From the NCBI GenBank assembly GCA_025963965.1, contig JAOPZS010000119.1, positions 1-42,954 of the forward strand: a stretch of 42,954 nt of DNA, in the 5' to 3' direction. Shown piece by piece: positions 8,165-14,473 of the stretch. The stretch is from Solirubrobacterales bacterium. Lineage in GTDB: Bacteria > Actinomycetota > Thermoleophilia > Solirubrobacterales > Solirubrobacteraceae. Under the pieces are notes generated by a model. That model saw nothing but the letters and a program-made list of their open reading frames with translations. It was not told the origin of the DNA and did not search any database. Position numbers and translations under genes: made by a program. How positions within the stretch are numbered: the first letter of the stretch is position 1; each line of letters opens with the position of its first letter.

Positions 8165-8965
8165 CTACAGCAGCGCCTCGAGCAGCCCCCGCACGCCTCC
8201 CGGGCCATCGACCGTGAGATCCGCCTCCCGCGCCAGGTCCGGCGGCGCTTCGTCGGAGCGCACGGCGACGCAGAGGGCCGTCTCGAGCTCGCCTGCGGCG
8301 ACCAGCGAGCGCAACCCGCGGAACGCGTCGAGGTCGGTTGTGTCGTCGCCGACGTAGACGGCCGCCGAGACCTCGGCGCCGCGCACCAGCGCGGCGATGC
8401 CCAGCCCCTTGTCGAACTCGACCGGCGGGCGTACCTCGAGCACCTTGCGGCCCCAGTGCACGGCGAAGCCCTCCTGCTCGGCACGCTCCGCGATCACCCG
8501 CACGGCCCGCTCGGCGGCGTGCTCGTCGGGAGCCCCGCGCCAGTGGAACGCCGCGATCACGCCCTTGTCCTCGTAGCGCACGCGCAGCCGCTGGTTCTCG
8601 GTCGTGTCGGCCCGCCCGGCGAACTGTCGGATGCGCTCGCTCCACGCCGCCAGCCTGGGGTCCACCTCGGCCGAGGTGGACCCGGGGCGCAGCAGCTCGC
8701 CACCGTGATTGCCCACGTACGCGATCGTGCCGATCGCGACGATGGCCCGGGCGGTGGCGGCACGGCGGCCGCTGACGCAGCCCACCACGCCGTAGCGTCG
8801 TGACACCTCGATCAGGACGGCGCGCGTCGCCTCCGGCACATGCGCGTCACCGGCGTGCCTGACGATCGGCGCAAGGGTGCCGTCGATGTCGAGCAGGACG
8901 GCCGAGCGGGCCGGCTCGGAGCGGATCGGCCCGAGCGCCTCCACGAGCGTTGCGGCGGGCGACAC
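8165..8965 (-). CDS. otsB: trehalose-6-phosphate phosphatase (HAD superfamily)
   Basis: Predicted to dephosphorylate trehalose 6-phosphate in the cytosol. The 266-residue protein has HAD motif I DIDGTLAP with Asp26 as nucleophile and Asp28 as acid/base, motif II VSGRR, a NHGGEL substrate-loop segment, and motif IV YVGDDTTDLDAF near residues 207-218, all typical of OtsB. No trehalose-6-phosphate synthase gene is present in the window. A longer frame to 9064 is open, but I start at the GTG at 8965: homology begins there and a CATACT box lies 6 nt upstream. It heads the operon with the membrane protein and the glycosyltransferase and diverges from the TauE/SafE pair. Confidence 0.88.
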   Translation of the reverse strand: MSPAATLVEALGPIRSEPARSAVLLDIDGTLAPIVRHAGDAHVPEATRAVLIEVSRRYGVVGCVSGRRAATARAIVAIGTIAYVGNHGGELLRPGSTSAEVDPRLAAWSERIRQFAGRADTTENQRLRVRYEDKGVIAAFHWRGAPDEHAAERAVRVIAERAEQEGFAVHWGRKVLEVRPPVEFDKGLGIAALVRGAEVSAAVYVGDDTTDLDAFRGLRSLVAAGELETALCVAVRSDEAPPDLAREADLTVDGPGGVRGLLEALL

Positions 8966-8970
8966 GCGTC

Positions 8971-8977
8971 TAGTATG
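8971..8977. promoter_or_regulatory. shared -10 region of divergent otsB and TauE/SafE transcripts
   Basis: One 7-bp tract reads TAGTAT on the plus strand (8971-8976), with ATG 7 nt later at 8984. On the minus strand it reads CATACT (8977-8972), with the otsB GTG 6 nt later. Both directions fit leaderless initiation, so the two polymerase sites would overlap almost completely. Confidence 0.4.
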
Positions 8978-8983
8978 CCGCGC

Positions 8984-9022
8984 ATGGTGGCCCGGCACCG
9001 CCCTGATGCAAGCGGTCGCTGA
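8984..9022 (+). CDS. possible leaderless 12-codon upstream ORF overlapping TauE/SafE half 1
   Basis: ATG at 8984, 7 nt after the TAGTAT box, opens a frame for MVARHRPDASGR that ends at the TGA at 9020-9022. It overlaps, in another frame, the start of the transporter half-gene at 9006. It could set translation of that gene by overlap or reinitiation, or be chance. There is no protein-level evidence. Confidence 0.25.
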   Translation: MVARHRPDASGR

Positions 9023-9386
9023 GAGCCGCGCCGGGCGCACGCGCAGGCTGGCCCTGATCGGCACGCTGGCAGGCCTCTTCAGCGGGCTGTTCGGCGTCGG
9101 CGGGGGCAGCGTGATCGTCCCCCTGCTGATCCTCTGGCTCGGCTACGAAGAGCGCACGGCGACCGCCACGTCGCTGGCCGCGATCATCTTCGTCGCCGCG
9201 TTCGCCGCCGCCACGCAGGGCCTCTACGGCAACGTCGACGTGCGAGACGCGGCCGCCGTCGGCGTCCCGGCGGTCGCCGGCGTGCTCGGCGGCGCCTGGC
9301 TCGCGCAGCGCCTGCCCCGGCGTGCGATCGCGCTGCTGTTCGCGGTCGTGCTCCTCGCCAGCGCGGTGGAGCTGGTGCTGCGGTGA
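9006..9386 (+). CDS. TauE/SafE family permease, first half
   Basis: A 126-residue membrane protein equal to one repeat unit of the TauE/SafE (DUF81) sulfite/organosulfonate exporter family, whose usual members are about 250 residues with two such units. It contains the family glycine-rich motif GLFSGLFGVGGGSVIVPLL near residues 22-40, followed by AAIIFVAAFAAATQG and two further hydrophobic segments. The ATG at 9006 is the first in-frame start after the promoter box. The stop overlaps the next start (GTGA at 9383-9386), so the halves are translationally coupled. The substrate is unknown. Confidence 0.85.
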   Translation: MQAVAESRAGRTRRLALIGTLAGLFSGLFGVGGGSVIVPLLILWLGYEERTATATSLAAIIFVAAFAAATQGLYGNVDVRDAAAVGVPAVAGVLGGAWLAQRLPRRAIALLFAVVLLASAVELVLR

Positions 9387-9835
9387 CCGGCGCGATCCTG
9401 ATCGGCCTCGCCGGCGGCGTGATCGCAGGGCTGCTCGGAGTCGGCGGCGGCGTGCTGTTCGTTCCCGGCCTCGTCTTCTTCCTGGGTCTCGACCAGCATC
9501 ATGCCGAGGCCACGTCGCTGCTGGCGATCGTGCCTGTGGCAATCGCCGGAACGCTGCGCCACGACAGTTACGGCAACGTCCGCCGTGACGACGCGCTGCT
9601 CCTGGGGCTGCTGTCGCTGGCCGGCGCGGCCAGCGGCGTCGCGCTCGCCAACGTCCTGAGCGGCCAGATCCTGCGCGACGGCTTCGCAGCGCTGATGGTG
9701 CTGGTCGCGTTCCAGCTCGTGCGCCGGTCGCTCGCGGTCGACGAGCACGGCGGTGCGGCCGGGCGAGAGCCGGCGCCGGCGCCGGCCGCGGCTGGAGGCG
9801 ATACGGCAAATGCCTCCCCCTCGCCCCGCGAATGA
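9383..9835 (+). CDS. TauE/SafE family permease, second half
   Basis: A 150-residue partner of the preceding half-transporter. It repeats the same signature (GLLGVGGGVLFVPGLVFFLGL near residues 17-37), then LLAIVPVAIAGTLRHDSYGNV, GLLSLAGAASGVALANVL and a fourth hydrophobic segment. A hydrophilic Ala/Pro-rich tail of about 30 residues ends the protein. GTG start with a 4-nt overlap. Together the two proteins supply the two repeats normally fused in one chain, so a heterodimeric transporter is the simplest reading. Both frames look intact, and the junction is a clean stop/start rather than a frameshift. Confidence 0.84.
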   Translation: MTGAILIGLAGGVIAGLLGVGGGVLFVPGLVFFLGLDQHHAEATSLLAIVPVAIAGTLRHDSYGNVRRDDALLLGLLSLAGAASGVALANVLSGQILRDGFAALMVLVAFQLVRRSLAVDEHGGAAGREPAPAPAAAGGDTANASPSPRE

Positions 9836-9837
9836 CC

Positions 9838-9843
9838 TAGACT
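9838..9843 (+). promoter_or_regulatory. leaderless -10 box TAGACT before tatA
   Basis: TAGACT is followed by 7 nt and the ATG at 9851, which is the second of two in-frame ATGs. The box supports 9851 rather than 9845 as the tatA start. Confidence 0.5.
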
Positions 9844-9850
9844 GATGGCA

Positions 9851-10090
9851 ATGGGACTCGATAACCCACTGCACATCGCCTTTCTTGTGGTGATCCTGCT
9901 GTTGGTCTTCGGCGCCAGGCGCCTGCCCGAGATCGGCCGATCGCTCGGCTCGGGCATGAGGGAGTTCAAGGACTCGATCAGCGGTGAGTCCAAACAGCCC
10001 GCCCTCAGCCAGAGCACCGAGCAGCAGCCTCCCGCGCCGCAGCAGGCGCCGGTCGCCCAGGCGCCTGCAGAGCCGACGCGCCAGGCCTAG
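9851..10090 (+). CDS. tatA: Sec-independent translocase subunit TatA
   Basis: Forms the protein-conducting part of the twin-arginine translocation system for folded proteins. The 79-residue protein has one N-terminal transmembrane helix (IAFLVVILLLVFGARRLPE), the FG-x-x-RLPEIGRSLG hinge, an amphipathic helix (MREFKDSI) and a Gln/Pro/Ala-rich polar tail, as in TatA. The start MGLDNP matches actinobacterial TatA and is preceded by a leaderless box. An ATG 6 nt upstream would add two residues. tatB and tatC are not in the window. Confidence 0.93.
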   Translation: MGLDNPLHIAFLVVILLLVFGARRLPEIGRSLGSGMREFKDSISGESKQPALSQSTEQQPPAPQQAPVAQAPAEPTRQA

Positions 10091-10114
10091 GTCGCACGAC
10101 CCCGCCCTGGACGG

Positions 10115-10131
10115 GCGCCCCTCGCGGGCGC
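10115..10131. terminator. GC hairpin between convergent tatA and secreted-protein gene
   Basis: GCGCCC at 10115-10120 pairs with GGGCGC at 10126-10131 over a 5-nt loop, extended by neighbouring G/C bases. It has no clear T-tract. Its position between convergent stops suggests a weak bidirectional terminator. Confidence 0.35.
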
Positions 10132-10174
10132 GTGGGTTATACGCGCCGCGGTGAGCGGCACGCTGTAGGCGCAG

Positions 10175-11179
10175 CTACCGGATGATCGGGCCGGTGTCGA
10201 GCGCTTCGAAGGCCGAGCCCGGGACCTGCTTGAGCTGCTCGAGGCTCGCTTCGTTCCAGCCCGCTGAAGGCGCTCCCGTGATGTACCAGGGAGAGCCGTT
10301 GTCGGCGACGATCAGGCCGTAGCGCTTGAGCGCTACGAGGATGATCAGCGCCTGGCCGCTGAAGCCGGCCAGGCTGTACCCGGCCTTCAGCCGCAGCCGC
10401 AGTCCCATCGGCGGCAGCGCCGTGTCGGCGCTCGAGGAGGCGAAGTGCGTCGCCGGGTGGATGTAGGCCTTCTGCGTGCGCGGCACGGTGACCCGCAGCG
10501 CATGGTCGATCGCGCCGGCGCCGACCTCCTGATAGCGCGCAAGCAGCGGCAGGATCGGCAGCCCTGCCGCGTCGGCGGAGGTCCAGCGTTCGGGCCGCAG
10601 CGCGTTGCTGCGCAGGTTGAAGACGGCGCCCGAGGATGCCTTCCAGCCTGCGCCCCGGCTGTTGCGGGAGGCTTTGTAGAGCTCGTAGTCGATGCAGCTG
10701 CCTTCCTGCATGACCAGCACGTGCTTGTCGCCCCTGCCCTTCCTGCCGCCACCCTCGATCGCCGCGTCGGCTGGGATCGGGTACGGGCCCGGATCGGATT
10801 CGCTGCGGTATGCGCCGAACTTGACCGGCACCTTCGGCTGATCGGAGGCGACGACCTCGTAGGGGATCCCATAGGCGGGGTTGTTGCCGAAGTCCGGGTG
10901 CACGTGCGCGGTCAGCCCGATGCTTTCGATGTACGCCTGCGAGTTGGGGCTCGCCGGCAGCGTCGCGACTTCCTGGTTCAGCGCGTTGTCGGCCGGAAAC
11001 AGCGGGCAGCCGCCTTCGGCTGCGCTGCGGATCGCGTGACGCGAGTGGCGGTGGCGGGCTGCGTCGGCGATGCGCGCGCCCGCCGGGACGGCGCCCACAC
11101 AGCAGGCGAGCACGGCGGCGAGCGCGGCGGCGATCTGCAGCGCGCGGAACATGCCTTGGCTGCAAAGCGGTGCTCTCAC
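10175..11179 (-). CDS. secreted protein of unknown function
   Basis: A 334-residue predicted exported protein. Its N-terminal signal peptide (ALQIAAALAAVLACCVGAVPAGA) has an Ala-x-Ala-type cleavage region near residue 35. The mature part contains ADNALNQEV, AYGIPYEVV, DYELYKASR and, near the C-terminus, a well-formed GLIVADNGSPWYITGAP segment followed by LEQLKQVPGSAFEALD. I recall this C-terminal pattern from conserved secreted proteins in soil bacteria whose function is unassigned. Two conserved-looking Cys (mature start and SCIDYE) could form a disulfide. The GTG start at 11179 lies 8 nt after a TACAGT box; an ATG at 11152 is an alternative. Confidence 0.75.
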   Translation of the reverse strand: MRAPLCSQGMFRALQIAAALAAVLACCVGAVPAGARIADAARHRHSRHAIRSAAEGGCPLFPADNALNQEVATLPASPNSQAYIESIGLTAHVHPDFGNNPAYGIPYEVVASDQPKVPVKFGAYRSESDPGPYPIPADAAIEGGGRKGRGDKHVLVMQEGSCIDYELYKASRNSRGAGWKASSGAVFNLRSNALRPERWTSADAAGLPILPLLARYQEVGAGAIDHALRVTVPRTQKAYIHPATHFASSSADTALPPMGLRLRLKAGYSLAGFSGQALIILVALKRYGLIVADNGSPWYITGAPSAGWNEASLEQLKQVPGSAFEALDTGPIIR

Positions 11180-11187
11180 CGCGGGCC

Positions 11188-11193
11188 ACTGTA
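11188..11193 (-). promoter_or_regulatory. -10 box TACAGT, 8 nt before the GTG of the secreted-protein gene
   Basis: Reading on the minus strand, TACAGT is followed by 8 nt and the GTG at 11179, with no Shine-Dalgarno sequence. This is consistent with leaderless initiation. Confidence 0.35.
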
Positions 11194-11231
11194 GTCAGGG
11201 GCCGCGACGGCTTCGCAGCCTCTGGACGAAG

Positions 11232-11657
11232 CTACGGGCGCTCTTGCAGGGAGGCCGGGCGGGCCTCCTCGAGCAGCGAGTGCCCGCAATGCCAGCAGAA
11301 GGCGGCACCGCGACTGTGCACCGCGCCGCACGAGCGGCACTGCCCGTGGATCCCCGCCTCGGCGCCGGCGAGCAGGCGCTGGACCTCGTCGAGCTCGGCG
11401 TCGGCCTGCTGCAGTTCGGCAGCTTTGCGCGCGATCACGTCGAGCCGGTAGTGATCGCGGATCGCCATCTCGTAGGCGAGCCCACCGAGGTCCCACGTGA
11501 GCTCGGCGACGCGCTGAGCAAGCGCACGGCGGCGGTTTCGCAGCTCGCGCATCGAGCCGCCCGGTCCTTCCTCGGCGGCGAGGCCCCCGACGGGCAGCAC
11601 CGCCGCGCTCGCCCCGGAGCCCTGCTGTGGCGCGTGGCTGTCCTCGCTCGTCGCCAC
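11232..11657 (-). CDS. small zinc-ribbon protein with helical N-terminal region
   Basis: A 141-residue protein. A predicted helical, possibly coiled-coil stretch (MRELRNRRRALAQRVAEL through ADAELDEVQRLLAG, about residues 32-100) is followed by a zinc ribbon, CRSCG-x8-CWHCG, near residues 108-124. No enzyme motif is visible. The GTG start is 2 nt after the stop of the other zinc-ribbon gene. That gene starts 10 nt after the pstB stop, so both belong to the pst transcription unit. Paired zinc ribbons often mediate protein contacts, but no partner can be named. Confidence 0.7.
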   Translation of the reverse strand: MATSEDSHAPQQGSGASAAVLPVGGLAAEEGPGGSMRELRNRRRALAQRVAELTWDLGGLAYEMAIRDHYRLDVIARKAAELQQADAELDEVQRLLAGAEAGIHGQCRSCGAVHSRGAAFCWHCGHSLLEEARPASLQERP

Positions 11658-11659
11658 GG

Positions 11660-12328
11660 CTAGCCGGTTTCGATCGGTTCGGCGCCGAGCGCGTTGATTT
11701 CTTCCTGGTGCTTTTTGCCCTTGCTCTGCGTCAGTTTCTGGAGCGTCCCGGAGCTGACCTTTTTCGGCGCCTTCGGCGGGGCTTTTTCGGCTTTCGTTTC
11801 GTGCGCGCCTTCGGCGGCTTCCTTTGCTTCCTGTTTCGAGGACGATTTCGCGGCGGCAGGCGTCGAGCTGCCGGATTCGGCCGGGGTCGTGCTCGCGGCG
11901 GCGCCGCCGCCGGACCCGGCCGCGGCGAGACCGCCGAGGCCTTCGATCTTCACCGTCGTGTTGGCAGGCGACTTGCTCTGGCTGACCCAGTGCCCGACCA
12001 GCAGGCCGGCCAGCAGGAAAAGGCCGAGGATCGCCAGCAGCCCGAGCAGCCCCGAGTTGCGACGAAGCCAGGCGTTGGGCCCCTGCTGGGGCTGGTAGGT
12101 GACGAAGCCCGCCGGAGCCGCCTCGATCGTGGCCGGGCCGGCCCATGCCGCGGGAGCGCTTCCCGTGGGAGCCGGGCTCGACGGGGCGAGCACGTCGAGG
12201 AACGCGAGGCGCACGGGCGAGACGGGCTGGCCACAGCTCAGGCAGTAGCGCTGGTCGGCGACCACCGCGGCGCCGCAGTTGGCGCAGGTCGCGTCGGGCT
12301 GCTCGGAGGGCACTGGCGCGAGCGTCAT
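11660..12328 (-). CDS. membrane-anchored zinc-ribbon protein
   Basis: A 222-residue protein. An N-terminal zinc ribbon CANCG-x8-CLSCG (about residues 15-32) is followed by a Pro/Ala linker, one transmembrane helix (SGLLGLLAILGLFLLAGLLVGHW, about 92-114) and a low-complexity Ala/Ser/Lys/Glu-rich tail, probably extracytoplasmic. The layout resembles zinc-ribbon membrane proteins that may act as sensors or scaffolds. The ATG lies 10 nt after the pstB stop, which puts it in the pst operon. A link to phosphate uptake or its signalling is inferred from position only. Confidence 0.72.
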   Translation of the reverse strand: MTLAPVPSEQPDATCANCGAAVVADQRYCLSCGQPVSPVRLAFLDVLAPSSPAPTGSAPAAWAGPATIEAAPAGFVTYQPQQGPNAWLRRNSGLLGLLAILGLFLLAGLLVGHWVSQSKSPANTTVKIEGLGGLAAAGSGGGAAASTTPAESGSSTPAAAKSSSKQEAKEAAEGAHETKAEKAPPKAPKKVSSGTLQKLTQSKGKKHQEEINALGAEPIETG

Positions 12329-12338
12329 CGGCCGCGGA

Positions 12339-13307
12339 TCATCCGAAGGCGCCGCCGACGTAGTCGCGCGTGCGGGTCGCGCGCGGCTCGTCGAAGACCT
12401 GCGCGGTGCTGCCGTACTCGATCAGATCGCCGAGGTACATGAAGGCGACCTTGTCGGCGATGCGGTGCGCCTGGGCGAGGTTGTGTGTCACGACGACGAC
12501 GGCCAGGTCGCGGCGCAGCTCGCCGATCAGCTTCTCGATTGTTTTCGTCGAGATCGGATCGAGCGCGCTGCACGGCTCGTCCATCAAGAGCACCTCTGGG
12601 CGCGGCGCGATCGCGCGGGCGATGCACAGGCGCTGCTGCTGGCCGCCGGACAGCCGCAGCGCAGGGCCGTCGAGGTTGTCCCTGACCTCCTCGTAGAGAC
12701 CCGCCCGGCGCAGCGCTTCGATCACCTGCGGCTCGAGCTCGCGCCGGCGCGGGCGCTTGCGCGACTGTTCGCGCAGCGCGAAGGCGACGTTGTCGAAGAT
12801 CGACATCGGAAAAGGGTTGGGCTGCTGGAAGACCATCGCCACGCGCCCGCGGAGCGTCGTATCGGGCAGCTCGTGGATGTCCTCCCCGTCGAGCATGATG
12901 CGCCCGGCGCGTGAGGCGCTCGGCGTCAGCTCGGTGAGGCGGTTCAGCGTCCGCAACAGCGTCGTCTTGCCGCAGCCGGAGGGGCCGATCAGCGCCAGCA
13001 CCTCGCCCTGGTGGATCGACAGCGAGACCGACTTGACAGCCTGCTTGGGGCCGTAGTCGATGCTGACCTCCTCGAGTCGCAGCCGCTCCGGTCCGGCGCC
13101 GGCAAGCTGGGTTCTCACGGATGCCCGCTCGCTCGGCGGAGGCGCGGGGAGCGGCGCGCGGTCGAGCACGATCGTGCGCACAGGCGGCACGACAGGACCC
13201 TGCCCCGGCTGCTCGGCGGCGTGGATCCGCCGCTGCGGCTGGATCCGCTCCGGCTCAGCCTCCGCGGCCAGGCGCAGCGGGTCGAGCAGCATCTCCTCAG
13301 GGCTCAT
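12339..13307 (-). CDS. pstB: phosphate ABC transporter ATP-binding protein PstB, N-terminally extended
   Basis: Cytosolic ATPase that powers PstSCA phosphate import. From the chosen ATG, the ABC domain begins near residue 76 (LRLEEVSIDYGPKQAV). Walker A is GPSGCGKTT, the Q-loop MVFQQPNPFPMS (the NPFPMS run is characteristic of PstB), the signature LSGGQQQR and Walker B VLLMDEPCSALDP, followed by TIEKLI and a His-switch TH. About 75 extra Pro/Arg-rich N-terminal residues precede the domain. GGAGGA at 13314-13319 is 6 nt from the ATG at 13307 and only 3 nt from a GTG at 13310, so I prefer the ATG. A short upstream ORF ends by TGATG overlap with this start. Confidence 0.93.
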   Translation of the reverse strand: MSPEEMLLDPLRLAAEAEPERIQPQRRIHAAEQPGQGPVVPPVRTIVLDRAPLPAPPPSERASVRTQLAGAGPERLRLEEVSIDYGPKQAVKSVSLSIHQGEVLALIGPSGCGKTTLLRTLNRLTELTPSASRAGRIMLDGEDIHELPDTTLRGRVAMVFQQPNPFPMSIFDNVAFALREQSRKRPRRRELEPQVIEALRRAGLYEEVRDNLDGPALRLSGGQQQRLCIARAIAPRPEVLLMDEPCSALDPISTKTIEKLIGELRRDLAVVVVTHNLAQAHRIADKVAFMYLGDLIEYGSTAQVFDEPRATRTRDYVGGAFG

Positions 13308-13366
13308 CACGAGTCCTCCCCCTCGAGCGTTTCAAACATCTTGTTCATCGGCTTAATCATGTTCAT
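13307..13366 (-). CDS. possible 19-residue leader/minicistron coupled to pstB
   Basis: In the 126-nt gap between pstA and pstB, an ATG at 13366 opens a frame for MNMIKPMNKMFETLEGEDS. Its TGA overlaps the pstB ATG (TGATG). The tract is AT-rich compared with its surroundings, and its 5' half is an 18-bp tandem repeat that encodes the repeated Met-Asn pattern. In-frame stops lie just upstream. It could be a real leader coupled to pstB or a by-product of a regulator-binding direct repeat. Confidence 0.3.
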   Translation of the reverse strand: MNMIKPMNKMFETLEGEDS

Positions 13367-13368
13367 CG
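13343..13368. repeat. 18-bp-spaced direct repeat GTTCATCG in the pstA-pstB gap
   Basis: GTTCATCG occurs at 13343-13350 and again at 13361-13368. On the pst coding strand this forms two copies of an imperfect 18-bp unit (AAGYCGATGAACAWGATK). The core resembles the GTTCAYC half-site of actinobacterial PHO boxes, but those usually repeat every 11 bp. It may be a response-regulator site for internal pstB transcription. Confidence 0.4.
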
Positions 13369-13433
13369 ACTTACTGACCTATCACGGTAGCGGTTGCACG
13401 GCGGCTTGTAAAGCAGCCGTCTGGGGCGTCCGG

Positions 13434-14438
13434 CTATACGACCGCCCCGGCGACGTTGAGGCCGTTGGCATCTGCGTGCGAGCGCCCGATCCTGTCGACC
13501 AGCAGGTTCAGGCCGAGCACGAAGACGATCAGCACGAAGGCCGCCGCGTAGGCCTTCTGCGGGGCACCCCCTTCGCCGGCGGGCGAGTTGTCGAACACAT
13601 AGCTCGTCAGTGTCGAGCCGGTGCCACGGAGCAGGCCCGTTACGGGGGCTGAGCCCTGCGGTTCCAGCCGCGGCGTGTCGCCGAGCAGGAACACGACGAT
13701 CGCCGTGTCGCCGATGATCCGGCTGATGCCGAGCGTGACGCCCGTCGCGATGTTCGAGCGGACGCTCGGCAGCAGCACCGCTCGGATCGTCGCGATTTTT
13801 GTCTTGCCCAGCGCGAAGGCCGCCTCGCGCATGTGGTCGGGCACCGCCTGCAGGCCGTCTCGGGTGGCGGTGAACAGCGGCGGCAACGCGATCAGCGACA
13901 TCATCGAGCCGGCGGCCAGGAACGAACGGCCGAACACGCCGCCTCCGGATGCAGTGAAGGAGAACGGCGCGAGCAGCGGCAGCTGGAAGATCGCCAGTCC
14001 GAACAGCGCGATCACGATGTCGGGCGTCCCGGCGACGACCTCGATGCTCGACTCGACGATCCTGGCAAGCCAGGTCGGACGGCCGTACTCGGCGATCCAC
14101 AGAGCGCTGCCGATCGCCAGCGGCGCCGCCAGGACGATCCCGATCGCCGTCAGCATCAGCGTGCCGAGCACCGGGTCCAGGAACCCGCCCGAGCCGCTTT
14201 GGGAGAGGCTCACCTCGGGACGGCTGACGAGCAGCGACGGCCGCAGGTACTGGACCCCGCGGTAGCCCATGTAGAGCACGATCGCCGCAGCGATCGCGCA
14301 GAGCCCGAGCCCGGCGATCCAAGCGAAGGCGAGCGCCAGACGGTCGGTCCAACGCCAGTGCAGAGGCGAGGAGCGCCTGCCCGGCCCGCTCTTCATCGGC
14401 GGCCGCAGCCTGATCCCGTACGGACTCGAGACGCTCAT
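13434..14438 (-). CDS. pstA: phosphate ABC transporter permease PstA
   Basis: Inner-membrane permease that pairs with PstC to form the phosphate channel. The 334-residue protein has a cytosolic N-terminus of about 30 residues, a first helix (LALAFAWIAGLGLCAIAAAIVLYMG) and the ABC permease core from about residue 90 (GTLMLTAIGIVLAAPLAIGSALWIAEYG). The EAA-type loop is EAAFALGKTKIATIRAVLLPS, followed by ISRIIGDTAIVVFLLGD, typical of PstA. The ATG is overlapped by the stop of a 12-codon minicistron that bridges from pstC. The downstream gap to pstB is unusually long for this operon. Confidence 0.94.
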   Translation of the reverse strand: MSVSSPYGIRLRPPMKSGPGRRSSPLHWRWTDRLALAFAWIAGLGLCAIAAAIVLYMGYRGVQYLRPSLLVSRPEVSLSQSGSGGFLDPVLGTLMLTAIGIVLAAPLAIGSALWIAEYGRPTWLARIVESSIEVVAGTPDIVIALFGLAIFQLPLLAPFSFTASGGGVFGRSFLAAGSMMSLIALPPLFTATRDGLQAVPDHMREAAFALGKTKIATIRAVLLPSVRSNIATGVTLGISRIIGDTAIVVFLLGDTPRLEPQGSAPVTGLLRGTGSTLTSYVFDNSPAGEGGAPQKAYAAAFVLIVFVLGLNLLVDRIGRSHADANGLNVAGAVV

Positions 14439-14473
14439 CCGCGCACCTCGTTGCGGAGGCGCGAAGCGCTCAT
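14435..14473 (-). CDS. possible 12-codon minicistron bridging pstC and pstA
   Basis: ATG at 14473 overlaps the pstC stop (ATGA) and opens MSASRLRNEVRG, whose TGA overlaps the pstA ATG (ATGA). It arises from a duplicated 17-bp gene junction (AGGTNCGCGGATGAGCG, copies 35 bp apart), so the minicistron ends with the same VRG-stop as pstC. Ribosomes could pass from pstC to pstA by two successive termination-reinitiation steps. The peptide itself need not be functional. Confidence 0.35.
   Translation of the reverse strand: MSASRLRNEVRG

Noticed and set aside
8966-9064. Longer otsB start at 9064
   Set aside because: The extra 33 residues are unlike OtsB, overlap the divergent TauE/SafE gene and ignore the CATACT box before the GTG at 8965.
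13343-13368. Calling the GTTCATCG repeat a definite PHO box
   Set aside because: Spacing is 18 bp rather than the 11-bp period known in Streptomyces, and the tract can equally be read as coding; kept as a candidate only.
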